Of a stretch of 64,000 nucleotides of DNA, positions 46,777-59,900 are shown in pieces (positions within the stretch are counted from its first letter, which is position 1; each line of letters starts with the position of its first letter). The DNA is from Termitomyces sp. T153 (taxonomy: Eukaryota; Basidiomycota; Agaricomycetes; Agaricales; Lyophyllaceae): NCBI GenBank assembly GCA_018296165.2, contig JACKQL020000066.1, positions 1 through 64,000 of the forward strand. Direction: 5' to 3'. The position numbers and the translations under genes were made by a program. Under the pieces are notes generated by a model that worked only from the letters and a program-made list of their open reading frames with translations, searched no databases and was not told the origin of the DNA.

Positions 46777-48171
46777 ATGCCGCAATACTGTCCAATAGTG
46801 TTCGAATTCGTGACGTACGTCATCCATTTCTATCGCTATGAAGTGTGTCGTTCTGTATCTTTGATTTCTTCCAGAGCCCTTAGTTTGTCGGCTGCGGTTT
46901 GTGCTTTCAATTTCGACGGTCCAGTCAACATCTCTCGCAACCCTACGAATGCTTCGAATATGAAATTAACAGTGGCATGGACTGCTACTACCGTAGACCC
47001 CGATACGTTCTTTCTCAACAGGAGCTGTGACCACGGCTTACACCTACGCGAACCAACTCAATTTGACACCCATAACAGAAGTTATTCATTTATGTTGTCC
47101 ATACCACCTAATATCAACTCTTCGTAAGTCATCGTGCGATAAATATTGCCTACACTGACAACATTGATGATGTCCCAGGATTAATTGTAGTTTTATCGCT
47201 CAAGTCTCGTGAGTTCATCCTTCCTGGATAGAGAGCCAACTCAAGCATGCAAGTAGTGAAGATGAAAATGTTTCATCTTTGTCTCTGAGCAGGACCATGG
47301 TCTTTATGCTTGTACCTGAAACAAGTTTGTCACCATCAGCAATGACAAAATTCAGAGAGTCAGCATCTATGACTAAAACTGCTAGCAAGCAAATCTTGTC
47401 TATTTCATCAAGCCTGACAACCACAAATTTAATCACAAGCCCACTCATGCCCTGTGCTCCCCAAACTTCAAGTAGCTCCCTCTCATTCAATCCAATGGAA
47501 ATTCCAATATCAACACCCAGAAACCACAGAAAGCAGCCAATTGATGCAATTGTTGGAGGTGTTTTTGGTGGTATCTTCGCCTTGGCTATGGTTCTCGCAC
47601 TTTACTTCTTTTATTGATAGAAGCAGGAAAACCTGTCTAGCCTTAACCTGTTATGAGAAACAAGAGGCACAAAGATGTCTCCATCTCTGTCCATGAGAGA
47701 TAAGTACAAGGACTATTTCTTACTGACATTTTTTCAGAATGGTTGGCAATACTAATTCTGCAATGGAGGAGGCCACTAAAACAGTTACGGCTCGCTCTGA
47801 AGCAGGAAGTATGATAGGAGACAAGACTTTGTATGGGTCTCCTGTTTGTGCTCCAAGTCCCACAACCTCACCTCCCATAACAGACATTGCTGATGGAGAG
47901 AACTTATGGAATTTGTGGCTATTTAGAATGTAAAGAAGCTGAAATCCAAGCTACTGGTACACTTGCCCAAGACATTGGAAATTTTATTGCATTAGTGAGC
48001 ACAATTAGGAGCAGGAGTCTGGACATTAATAAAGACAATCCAAGTTGTGACAAGAAAGAAGTCATGAAGAGGTCTTTAGAAGGATGCATACAGTGCTAAA
48101 TAATAGCTCTGATGGCTTTGATTCAAAGTCTGCAGATGGTTTTAGAAATGAAAATCAATGGCTGAAATAAA
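46777..48171 (+). pseudogene. Membrane-protein array, copy 5, decayed at the transposon border
   Basis: ATG 46777 and an intron ending at 46873 give a leader and an ectodomain, SNMKLTVAWTATTVDPDTFF, that fits the KNH-like pattern well, with normal CpG. From about 47215 the sequence becomes CpG-poor and broken. The membrane helix survives (IDAIVGGVFGGIFALAMVLA), but the stop-transfer region reads TGA TAG where copies 3 and 4 have CGT CGC or CGT CGT. The conserved tail-exon start EWLA is followed by a one-base shift before MEEATKTVTARSEAGS. About 20 codons of the SGRQS region are missing, and the final helix ends in VLNNSSDGFDSKSADGF in another frame. The LTR begins 74 bp downstream. Confidence 0.75.
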
Positions 48172-48244
48172 AGAAAGATGATGATGGTATGTTTATAATG
48201 GTATGAATTCTTTGACATTATCATCTTACTTCCAAATTGGTTTA

Positions 48245-49398
48245 TGTCAGGTTCTGCTGACCACGGGGGCTCAGCTACACTGGGTGAGTCTTTACTAGGT
48301 GGATGCAACATCCTGCACTGATAACTGGGCATTTGGAGAAGGTCTAGATGTTGGAGACTTGTGAGGATAAGCTATGGGGAGTGATCCAAGCAAGTCCGGG
48401 GTGGTCTGGAGAAGTCTAGGACAAGTTGCGAGGGGTCAGACTTGATGGGGTGCCAGGTGCAAGTCCAGAAGCAAGTACTGGGGGTGTGGAGTAAGTGGAG
48501 GCTACACAAGTGATGGGAGCAGAGCTGGAGCTTGATGGAGGATCAACAGAAGTTGATGGGTTTTGGGGCTGAGCAAATAGCAAGGTCTGGAGTTGGTTTA
48601 AAGAATGTTTGAGGTTTGTAATTGTAAGTGCAGAGTTTGTCAAGGTGTTAAGGTTGAAAGGACTTGAACATGATGAAGGAAACAGAGTTGAACAAGACAA
48701 GACAGAGTTGAGATGAGATTGAGACAAGAACAAAAATAGATTCAAGTAGAGATACAAAACAATAATGAGAACAATAACGGAAATAGAGACAAGAAAAGAC
48801 TGGGAGACTGAGATAAGACCAGGAGACTGAGATAAAGGGAAGCATAACACAGAACACAAAACATGAGAGAGAAACAATCAGACCATAGGTAACATTAAGC
48901 AATATCAAGACTAGAGTACAAGGTGCTACTCTATGACTTATATACTGACTACTGGAGAGCTCTGGGGGACAGCAGGTCTGGCAGTGGGGCTTGACAGAGC
49001 TGCATGGAGTTGACAGATGTTGGTTGTGATCAGGGGACAGGCCGCAGTGATATTCTGATGGGATCAGTTGAGGACACAGGCCATTCCAAGGTCATTGTGA
49101 TGCTCTGAAGTAGGTTGGGTGAACCAGAGTGATGAGCTGGTGATGTATGGCAGAGTCAGGAACAGTGGAGGAGGGTTCCAAGAGCTCAGGAGAGTCAGTG
49201 GAAGCATTGACAGCTGCGGAGAAGGTGTTGGAGTTAGCCAGGGGGCCATCAGGGTTTGCCAGAGAAGTGTCAGAGTTACTTGGAGTGGGCACAGAGGGTG
49301 GACAAAGGTTGGGGGAGTTCAATGGGGTGTCAGGGAGAACTCCAGGGAAGCAAGCAGGTTGGAAACAAGGTTGGGGGTCCAGGGAGTGGGTTGTGACA
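48245..49398 (-). mobile_element. 3' LTR of minus-strand Gypsy-like element, with polypurine tract
   Basis: 1154 bp, starting TGTCACAACCCACTCCCTGG and ending CAGAACCTGACA on the minus strand, with TGTCA/TGACA ends. It is homologous to the solo LTR at 2150-3235 and the LTR at 55795-56972. Immediately upstream of its start on the minus strand is GAAGGGGGGTGA (rc of 49399-49410), a good polypurine tract. This identifies it as the 3' LTR and places the interior at higher coordinates. GTTTA (48240-48244) would be one half of the target duplication. Confidence 0.85.
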
Positions 49399-52300
49399 TC
49401 ACCCCCCTTCAGCATCAAGACTCTTGAGACATGGGGCACAGTTGGGGATTGGTGGGGGCTTGGGAATTGAAGTTGAGTAATATTGATCAAACTGCAGCAA
49501 GTGGTGGTGGCATGGGGAACAAAGTCAAAGCATGGCCACCATTTGTCAGGGGGTTCTACCCAAGTCATTAAAAAGGGTCAGATGTACTCCAGGGTTCCCA
49601 AACTCTTTGCCATGTCATCCCCTGCTCAATCCCTAGTGTTGTCAGTGTTGTCCTTGGCATCTCCTGCCCCCTCTTCCTCAGGGGAGTCCAAATCCCATTA
49701 TGTCCACAGACAGGTGGAGGCCATGTACCATAGCCATGAGTGCAGGTCTGTTTTATCTGTGTTCTGGAGTTGCTGATTGAGCTTGACAGAATTGTCTGCA
49801 GTGGTGGCTGGTCCATTTGGGGATTTGTCTCATGGTGGGGCCCCAGCACAGTTGGCCCCAGTATTGGCTGGGCATTTTTCAAGACCCAACTTTGGTCTGG
49901 GGAAGATCATGGCCATTCTAGAGGGAGGAGGCTTTGGTGGCACACAACAAGGGAAAATGGAGGGCATCCCCCTTGCCAGAGGCAGGGCTTAGCAAGTGGT
50001 CATGGGGAGGGGAGTTGATGGTAGGCCCTTCAGGGCCACATATGTACTCTCCTGGGTCAGTGGCTTTGGTGGGGGGGGTCTGGTGGAGACTCTGGTCCTT
50101 CTCCCACACTCCCCAAGACATTTTAGCAGTGAAAAGCAGAGGCATTGTCCTGACTGCTGGCATCATGTGAGGACAAGGTCCAGAGGGTTGAGGGAGATTG
50201 TGACATGGTCCAGTGGGAGTGTGATGAGGCATGGAGGGACCAAGATATAGCATGGCAGGAGTTAGGAGTAGCTATGCAGACAATAATTGAGGGGTTGTTG
50301 GAGGTGCAGGGGCTGCAGGAATGGCTGGGCCAGTTGAAAGCATGGGCAGAGCAGAGGGCAGAGGTGCAGCAAGGGGTTGCAGAGGCAGGAGGGGCCAGGG
50401 TGGAGGTGGGGAGGCAATGCAAGGAATGGTTGGCCAATAAGGCCACCTCAGGGCTGAGGGGGGTGATGTGTGAGTCCTCTTGTTTCTTGCCCTTCTGGTC
50501 CTATTGACACAACTGGCTAGATTGGGTTCAACAGCACTAGGTTCTTCTGGATGGAGCATTGGCTGCACATGCATTGGTATAAGATGGATTGGCATGGATG
50601 CCCAGGGAACTCCCTCCAGAGTTGGAGCAGGGGTTGCAGCAGATGGTGTGGTTGTTGGCAGGGCATCAACAGAGAAATGGGGTGGCTCCTGGGGCATGAT
50701 AGGAACTGGTGACTAACATGGGCAAGCCTCTACCAGAGCAACTTGAAGTTCTAGCTATGGTGGTTGCCCAGATGGAGGTTGATTTAGTTGGGGGTGTAGT
50801 GCGGAGAATCTTGGAGGAGGAGAGGGGTTGAGAAGGGGCCAGGTCCCAGTTTCTTGCACATCTTGGACCTTGTACAAACTTGCTGTATAGCATTGTGTAC
50901 CATGTAGCCTTGTGTCTATAACTATTTTATTGGTTCCTGGTTTGGCTGGGGTAAAACAGCTAAGCTTCAGTTTTTAAGTGGGAGGGAGGAGAAGTGAAAT
51001 ATGCAGGGGGTTTCTTGTGGGAGTTGAATCCCTAGTAAATCCAGAGGCAGGAGTTAAGCCCACTAATGCCATCTATTGTCGACTAGTCCCAGGGTTGCCA
51101 GGGGCTCAGTGGAGCATTGCTGGTAGGGGTCCCAGAGTTGGGTGGGAGTGTTGGGGTTTTCTGCAGGGCTCTGATGTGTTTTGAGAGCATCAATGGGCAG
51201 GGCATTGACCTGGAGCATGTTTCTAGGGGGGTTGGACCAAAGTTGTGGGTGGGTGTCCTCAGGTCTGAGGTTATATTGAGCATTTGTGGTTGGGCTTAAG
51301 GGTGGATCTCTGGACTTTCAGTATGCTTGGTGGCAGCTTTAGTTTTTGTTCTGACATGGTTGGCAGGAGGGGGGGAGGGGGCAGCAGAGGTCTTCTGGCA
51401 ACTTTGATTTTGCTCCAATGCAGCTGGCAGAGGGGGTGGAGGTCTTCTGGCAGCTTTGATTTCATTCTGACATGGCTGGTGGAAGGGGCAGAGGTCTTTT
51501 CTGACAAAAGCAGGAGTGATGGAGTAAAGTTCTTGTCCTTGAGGGTGGGGTAAGCTGGAGATAGGAGTTCTTAGCAGCATAGCAGCAGGGGCTCCAGGAT
51601 TGGAATTGCTGTTGTAATAGACTCAGCAGGGGACTGTTTTACATGCCAGCTATGCTGTTAGTTGGATTAGTGTAGAGGCAGAGATACTTCCTCAAAGTTT
51701 GGTTTGCTTATTCTTGCAATCTATTGACCTCTGAGTGTGAGGGGTTGGTGGATGACTTCAAGGGAAGAGGGTGTCTGGAGGCTTTTATTTGTGTGGAGGC
51801 ATGCTTGGGTAGGGGTTTGTCAAACTCCAGAGTATTGCATTTTGTTGGAGACATGTTTGGTTAGGCATTTGCTGCACTCTAGAGTGTTGTGTTTTGTTAA
51901 GGACATGCTTGGTTGGGGTTTTGCTGCACTCCAGAGTGTTGGTGGAGAGTCATGCTTGGTTGGGGTTTGTAGGTTCTGGGCCAGCTACATGACATTTCTT
52001 CTTATTCCTGGCTAAAGATAAGTCCAGAGATAAGTAGAGGAGTCTTACATGTTTCTGGCATCCTTGGAGCTTGGGGTGCTGCTGGAGTTTGTTAGGACAA
52101 GTGTGTCCTGAGTCCAGGGCATGAGTTCATTCTTCTTGGAGTAGGAGTTGATAGTCCAGAGACAGCACAGAGGTTGATTGGTGGGTGATTCTTCTTGGCA
52201 GAGTTGCTTTTGAGTGAGGTGCAGAGCAAAGAAGGAGTTTGGAGTTGGTGATTCTTCTTGGTGGAGTTGCTTTTAGGTGAGGTGTTGAGCAAGGGAGGAG

Positions 52301-55300
52301 TTTGGGGTTGTTGTTCCATGGGTTGTTCCACCTGGGAACAAGGGGGGTGGTCTGGAGGCAGCATAATGGGCAGGTCAGCTGTGGCTCATTGGTGGAGTTG
52401 TGTTGAGAGTTGTATTGGAGGTCTAGCAGCAGTTTTGTCCTTTCCTAAGGTGGAGCCAGCAGACTGGAGGCAGTTCAAGGATTGGTGGGGTGCTGGCTCA
52501 TTGGTGGAGTTCTTTTGGGGGTTGTGGAGCATGGGCAGAATTGGTCTGGGGGTGAGTTTGGCAGGTTATGTCTTCTTCCAGAGTAGGAACCAATAGTCTG
52601 GGGTTAGTGTGGGGGCTGATGGGTGGATGGCTTGCTGATGGGCTTGTCTTTGGAGATGGTGCTGAGTAGGGGAAGGGGTCTGGGGCTGGTGTTTTATCAG
52701 TCTGTTCTTCTCAGTGCAAGAAGTGAAGGTCTGGAGGCAGTGCAAAAGGTGGGTTGGGGGGTTGGCTTGTTAGTGGAGTTGTGGCAGAGGTTGCACTAGG
52801 CAAGGGTGTCCAGAGTGGGGTTTACCTCCTTATTCAAATCAGCACAACATGTAAACATTTAGCAGGGGTCACCACTGAGTGGCAGAGTTCATACTGCTCA
52901 GACTCAAAAGGTTTCACTGATTGTCTAGCAAAGTGTTTGGGCTCCTTAAGTTGACCATGGAATTGTGAGGCTGAGATTGTTTTTTGAAGAGGCTCCTGGG
53001 TCTGTGGGCAGAGAGTGGTGGAGTTGTTGGATAATTGATGGTGGTCTCTGGAGTTGTACTGGGATGTGGCAGGTGTGTTCTAGTTGTTCTCTGGGAGCTT
53101 GGGTAGGTCAGACTGTTGTTCTGATTTGCAAAAACATTGCTTGCATTGGAGAGGTGGTTGTCCACAAATGCTGAGGGTGGCAGGGAAGTTGGTTGTGTAC
53201 ATGCATTGCTGGGACTCAAAGGGGGGCCACTGCAGGTGTGGGGGAAATCTTCCATTCATGCTCTGGAGCAGTCCCAAGGCCACTGTAAATGGAGCAGAGG
53301 CAGGTCTTGGCACTGCAGGGGTGATCAACAAGATTTCTGATTAGAGGAAGGGAGTATTGCTTTCTTTGGACATTGTTGATTCCTTGATTGTTGGGGCAGA
53401 GTTGGAGAGGCCATTCATTTTCCACAGTGGCTGTGTTGAGTCTCCAGCAGATGTGGTTGGATTGCATGGCACATTGCTAAGCTTGAGAGGAACTGCTTTG
53501 AGTGTTTGGAGTTTGTTCTTTCACTGGGTAATCAATTTTGTTAGAGGGGTGGAGTAGGACAACAGTGTGGCTGTGACTCCAGTGGCAGAGGTTGAGGTGT
53601 GTAACATTGTTGCTCATTGATGGGTGGAGATGGCAGTGGCATTCTTCCAATTTCAACTCAGAGGTGGTGGCAGGGGATATTACTCTTTTCTTGGAGAATA
53701 CATCAATGAACTTATGACACTCTAAAAAAACTACTTTAGATGGGATTTGTTCCTCTGTTACTCTGGCAGTTTGGCCCTTGTTCATAGATGTCTTTTCTGG
53801 CAAGGGTGGAGGGGTTTGAGGTTGGTAGTTAGGGTTTTGAGCTTGTGGAGTGCATGCTATGGAGACATTGTTGATGGCTTAGTATCAGGGGCTCCTTAGA
53901 TGGATGTCAGAGTTAGAATGGGGGCTCCAGAGCTGGGTTGCCAGGGTCCAGAGTTGTGTGGAGGGGTTCAGGGTGGCTTGGAGTGGTGAGTCAAGGCATT
54001 TTGGGCCTTTATTGTGAGGTTTTCAGAGTCATTGGTTGTTTTCAAATTGGTTTGGCAGAGAGAAACCTCCAAGGGGTGCTTGGGAGTGTATTCTTTGTTG
54101 TTGAGGCTTTGGAATTTGGATATGGGGTTTGTAACATGGTCCCAGAAGTGACAGCAGAGTTCTTTGCTTTCTTTGGAGAACAAGTCAGCAAATTTATGGT
54201 ACTTTGGAGGAACTACTTCATATAGAATCCTCTTTTTCCTATAGTTTGTTCTGGTAGAGTAACTTCTGTGCTTGAGTGTTCTTTGCTAAGGGCAGTGTAA
54301 TTTGGTAGTTGAAGGATGGAAGTCCCATCTTGTGAAGTGCATGCAGAGGGAGGCAGCATTGAGCATTTTGATGCCAGGGGCTCTGGATCAATAGGGAGGG
54401 GGTGTCAGAGTAATGGTGGAGGGGTCTGGAGTTGTCTGACATTGTGAGTCAGGGTACCATGGTTCTGACATTGACTTCTGAAATTTGTTGGGAGCATGTT
54501 TGGAGTGCATTTCAAGAATGCTGGGGCAGAGGTGCATCTTCCTTCCTTTCTTGACCATCTTGAGGCTTGGAAATTCTTTTGTCTTGCTCTAGAGTTGCTG
54601 GAGTTGGGTCAGAGGCATTAGGGCCCTAAGCAACTGGAGGAAGGGGGTAGAGGGGGTTGTATCCATGCTTGGAGACTTTGTTGTAGAGTTTGTCCAGTCA
54701 AACATTGGGCAGGGTTGACAGCCAGTTAACCAAAGGTGTTCTAGCTGATTCTGGAGGTTGGTTCTGGAGTTGGAGGCAGAGCACTAGTCTTGTAATCTTG
54801 ATTTGTTCTCAGAGGGAGAGGGGTTGTTGGGTTGGGGTTTGATTCCAATGATGGCAGAGCTTGCTTTGGAGGGTTGACATTCTCAGAGTTGGGTGAGAGT
54901 GTGATGTGGAAGTTGGAGGGTTTATTGGCAAAGCATTGGATATTTGCTCCTTTGATGTGGGTGGAGGGAGTGCCATCAGAGAATTGTTGGGTCAAATATT
55001 AGTGATGTGTGGATTTTGACAGAGCTGCAGGGTAGGGCCAATGAGTTTGGAGGTGGGGGATTAAGGGGTGGATGGTCAGAGGTCTTGTTGTTGTTTGTTA
55101 GTGGGGGTAGTGAGTTGTTCTTATGCAGCAAGTGATTATCTCCAGTGGGAGTTTGTATTATTGTTAGGGAGATGATGTGGATGAAGCACTAGAGAAGTTG
55201 CCAAGCAATAGATTGATTTATTGCCAGGATTGGTTGGGTAGTGGGTTGGAGATGTCATGGTTGATCCTAGTAGGAGGTGGAGCTGGTGGAGGAGGTGTGG

Positions 55301-55586
55301 GAAGTGTAGCAGGTGCAGGTGAGGGTGGTGTAGGAATGATGTGATTGGGGTTGAGCAGAGAGGGTGTCTATGGGGAGAGCCATTGTGTGGGGGGGTGTGA
55401 CCAGAGTGGAGGGGACATTTGGCATCAGATCCATGATTCAATGTGCCTTAGCAAACTGAGCAGGGCAACATGAATCATAGTGGGTCTCAGGCACAGGCTG
55501 ACCATAAACATCAAGAGTTCTGGCAGGAATATATGCGGAGTTGATTGCAGACATTATGAATGGGGTAAGGGGGAGTCTTAATATTA
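49399..55586 (-). mobile_element. Interior of minus-strand Gypsy-like (Ty3) retrotransposon, decayed
   Basis: 6.2 kb, CpG-poor and full of stops. Reading from 55586 down, a 38-codon frame just inside the LTR (SAINSAYIPARTLDVYGQPV and on) is also found in the plus-strand copy. It ends in the same TGA, which may be a decayed CGA. The Pol region is recognisable at 53800-53200. One frame has VVFLECHKFIDVFSKK, as in the segment before Gypsy reverse transcriptase (PxEYHxFxDVFSE). The next has NNQGINNVQRKQYSLPLIRN, corresponding to RGLNxxTxxxRYPLPLI. Low-complexity Pro/Ser-rich frames at 50270-50700 probably come from the 3' part. No intact protein remains, so it cannot move on its own. Confidence 0.75.
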
Positions 55587-55794
55587 TGTCAGGTTCTACT
55601 GACCATGAGGGCTCAGCTACACTGGGCAAGTCCTTACTAGGTGGACACAACATCCTGCACTGATAACTGGGCATTTGGAGAAGGTCTAGACATTGGAGAC
55701 TTGTGAGGACAAGCAATGGGGAGTGGTCCAAACAAGTCTAAGATGGTCTGGAAAAGTCTAGGATCAGTTGTGGAGAAAGGGTCAGACTTGATGG
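55587..55794 (-). mobile_element. 5' LTR of the minus-strand element, cut after 208 bp
   Basis: This starts TGTCAGGTTCTACTGACC and follows the LTR at 48245 base for base, with scattered differences, up to CAGACTTGATGG (55783-55794). At that point the LTR of a plus-strand copy begins. The LTR at 48245 continues across this point (GATGGGGTGCC), which pinpoints the insertion site. The remaining 0.9 kb of this LTR should lie beyond the right edge of the window. Confidence 0.8.
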
Positions 55795-56972
55795 TGTTAT
55801 AACCCACTCCCTGGACTCCCAAACATTGTTGCCAACCTGCTTGCTCCCTTGGAGTTTCCTCTGATGCCCTATCAAACTCCCCTAACCATCATACACCCTC
55901 AGTACCCATCCTGGGTAAGTCCAACACTTCTCTGGCAAACTCTGACAGCCTCCTGGCTAACTCTGATGCCTTCTCTGCAGCTGTCAATGCTTTCCTCAAC
56001 TCTCCTGAACCTCTGGGACACTCCCCTGTCATTCTTGACTCTGCTGCACATTACCAACTCCTCCCCCTAGCCAGCCCAACCAACCCCAGAGCATCACAAC
56101 AACCTCAGAATGGCCTGCATCCTCAACTGATCCCATCAGAATACCACTGCAGCCCATCCCCTGATCACAACTAATACCCATTGACTCTGCACAACTCTGT
56201 CAAGCCTTGCCACCACACCCATTGTCCCTCAGAGCTCTTGAGTAGTTAGTATATAAATCATAGAGTAGCTCCTTGTACTCTAGTTTTGATATTAACTGCC
56301 TTACCTGATGTGTTTCTGATTGTTTCTGTCTTGTGTTTCATATGTCTTGTGTTTCGTGTTCCATGTTATGTTTTCTCTTCTCTCAGTCTCCTGGTCTTAT
56401 CTCAGTTTCTCAGCCTCATTTTATCTCTATTTCCATTATCATTTTTGTTATTGTTTCAGATCTTTGCTTGAATCTATTTTCATTCCTGTCTCAATCTTGT
56501 CTCAACTCCATCTCATCTCATTCGACTCCATTTTCATTACCATGCTCAAGTTCTTTCAACTTCAACACCTTTACAAACTTCACATTTACAATTACAAACT
56601 CAAACACTCTTTGAACCAACTCCAGACTTCACCATTCACTTGGCTCCAAAAGCTATCAACCTCTGTTGATCCTCCATCAAACTCTGGCCTTGCTCCTATC
56701 ACTTGCATAGCCTCCATTTGCTCTGCATCTCCAATACTCACTTCCAGACCAGTACCTGACACCTCCATCAAGTCCAATCCCTTCCCCATGACTCATCCTA
56801 GACTCCTCCAGACCACCCCAGACTTGTTCAGATCACTCCCCATTGATTGCTCTCACAAGTCCCCCATGCTTCGGCCCTTTCTGAGTGCCCAGTTATCAGT
56901 GCAGGGAATCACATCTGCCTAGTAAGGATTTGCCCAGTGCAGCTGGGCCCCTGTGGTCAGCAGAATCTGACA
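55795..56972 (+). mobile_element. 5' LTR of plus-strand Gypsy-like element
   Basis: 1178 bp from TGTTATAACCCACTCCCTGG to CAGAATCTGACA. The start differs from the family consensus TGTCACAACC by two C-to-T changes or their equivalent. It is homologous to the LTRs at 2150 and 48245 in opposite orientation. The bases 55790-55794 (GATGG) should be repeated after the missing 3' LTR. Confidence 0.85.
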
Positions 56973-59900
56973 TAATATCAAGACTCTCCTCTATCCCATT
57001 TGTGATGTCTGCAATCAACTCCACACACACTTCCATCAGAACTCTTGATGTCTATGGTTGGCCCATGCCTGAGACTCACTATGATTTGTTTTGCCTTGCC
57101 CAATTTGCCAAGGCACATTGAAGTGTGGATCCAACACCAAATGCCTCCTCTGCTCTTGCACTCTCCCACACAACAGCTCTTTCCATGGACACCCTCCCCA
57201 CTCAACCCCAATCCTGTTATTCCTGCACCATCCTCATCTGCAACTCCCACACCTCCTCCACCAGCTCTGCCTCCTACTAGGACTGACCATGAAACCCCCC
57301 AACCCAGTCTTTGACCTACCCTAGTAATAAATCAATCTATTGCTTGATGACTCCTCTGGCATCCTATCCACACTACCCCCCCAACCATAACAAAGCCCTG
57401 CCAGAGACAATCACTTGCTGCATAAGAATAAGTCACTACCCCCACCAACAAAGAACAATGAGACCTCCAACCACACATCCCTCATCCTCCCACCTCTGGA
57501 TCCACCAGCTGTCAGGGGACTTCCATTTCCAACCTCTGTAACTGGTTCCAGCACCTCTGCAGCTTGTTCAATGTCTCTGGGGATCTGGAAAGAGCATTAT
57601 CTCAGCAACCATTGCCCTAGGATTAGGAGTAGCTCTGGTCACCTGTACAGTAGTTCCCACACCTCCACTGCCTGCTGATGCACTGCACCAAGCAGTGGGG
57701 ATCCTTAGACTTGTTCTCTTCAGATTCCCCTCTGCTAGGTAATTAGTTACTGATTTGTATCGTTGTTTACTCCACTAATATACTTCAGATTCCCCTCTGC
57801 TAGCTGCATGACTCTGATCTGTTGCTTCAGAGGTTGCCCTTACACTGGCCCCACCCCACAGCTCTGTCAAAAGATCCATGCATCACTAATATCTGACTCA
57901 ACAATCCTCCAATGGTGCTCCCCCCCTCCAAGAATAAATCAAGATTCCAAGGCCAGTGCTCCACCACCAACCCCAGAACCAGCCTCCAGAAATCAGCTAG
58001 GACCCTTTGGCTAACTGGCTGACAACCCCACCCAACATTTGACTGGACAAACTCCACAACAAAGTCTCCAAGCATGGATACAACTCTCTCTACCCCCCTC
58101 CAGTCTCCTAGGGCCCTGACACCTCTGACCCAACTCCAGCAACTCCAGAGCAGGATGAAAGAATTCCCAAGCCTCAAGGTGGTCAAGAAAGGAAGGAAGA
58201 TACACCTCCACCCCAACTTCTTCAAAACACACCCCAAAGGTGCTCCTAACAAATCCAGAAGTTGATGTGAGAACCACAGCACTCCAACCTACAATGCTGG
58301 ACAACTCCAGACCCCTCTGCCACTACTTTAATACTCTCTCCAAGTCAATCTGAAGCTCCTGGTATCAAAATGATTGATGCTGCCTCCTTCTGCATGCACT
58401 TCACTAGATGGGACCTCCATCTTTCAACTACCAAACTATGCCACCTCTAGCCAAAAAGAACACTCCAGTGAAGAAGTTACTCTGCCAGAACAGACTATAA
58501 GAAAAAGAGAATTCTATATGGAGTAGTTTCCCCAGAGTATTACAAACCCACTGACATGTTCTCTGAAGGAAGCAAAGAACCCTGCCATCACCTCTGGAAC
58601 CCTGTTGCAAACCCTGCACTTAGCTGTCTCAGATCCCAAAGCTTCAACAACAAAGAATACACTCCTGAGCACTCCTTGAAGAAAGATCCAAGGCACCTTG
58701 ACTCATAGCTCCAGGCAACTCTGGACACTCCTCCTTGCAACCCTAAACCCTGGCAACACAGCTCTGGAGACCTCATTTTGATTTCAACATCCATCTAGGA
58801 AGCCTCCAACACTAACCCCTCAATGATGTCCCCATAGCACACACTTTACAAGCTCAAAAATCTGACTACCAACTCCAAACCCATCCACCCCTGCCAGAAA
58901 AAACATCTACAAACAAGGACCACACTGCTGAGGTAACAGAGGGACAAATCCCATCTAAAGTAGTCTCTCCAGAGTGTCATAATTTTGCTGATGCATTCTT
59001 CAAGAAAAGAGTCACATCCACTACCACTCACTTCTAAATCCACATTGAAAGAAATGCCATCACCATTTCCACCTGCTAACCAGTAAGGATGTTGCATGCC
59101 TGACCTCCACCACTGGAATCATGACTTCTGCCACTGTTCTCCCCACATCTCCAACAAAGTTGATCACCCAGTGAAAGAACAAATTCCAGACACTCAAAGT
59201 ACCTTCTTCCAAGCTTGGCAATGCACCATGTGACTCAACCACATCTGCCAGAGATCAACCCAGATGATCAAAAGAATGAATGGCTCCTCTGTCTCTGTCT
59301 CAACAACCAGAAGATCAACAATGCCCTCCAAAAGAAGTGGTACCCCTTTTCTCTGATCAGAAATCTTGTTGATCGCTCCACAGTGCCAAGATCTATCTCT
59401 GCCCCACCCACAATGATCTCCAGACTGCTCAAGAGCATGAATAGAAGATTGCCCCTACCCCTGCCATGACTCTCAGAGAGTTCCAAGTGATGTTCTTATG
59501 CAACCAACTTCCCCATCACTCTCCAGCATTAGTGGATAACTACTCCCCAACACAAACAATGCCTTTGCATGTCTGGGCAATGGCCTGACCCACTCAAGCT
59601 CTTGGAGAACAACCAGAGCACACCTACCACACCCAAGCACAACTCTGGAGACTTCTGCCACTTATCCAACAACCCCGCTACTCAGTGGTAATGTTTATTA
59701 AACATTTGCATATCATGCTGATTTGAAGAAGAAGGAAAATCTCACTCTAGACCCCCTTCCTCACCCAGCCTGACCTCCACTACAATCCTGCCAATAAGCC
59801 AAACTCCCAACCCAACCCTTACATTATCTTCAAACTCCTGATTTGTGCACAGAAAAGAATGGATCAACAAAACATGTCCTTGAACCCTTTTCCCCTGCTC

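Noticed and set aside
50272..50697. 141-codon Pro-rich minus-strand frame as a host protein
   Set aside because: It lies inside the decayed Gypsy interior, is CpG-poor and low in complexity, and matches the same place in the plus-strand element.
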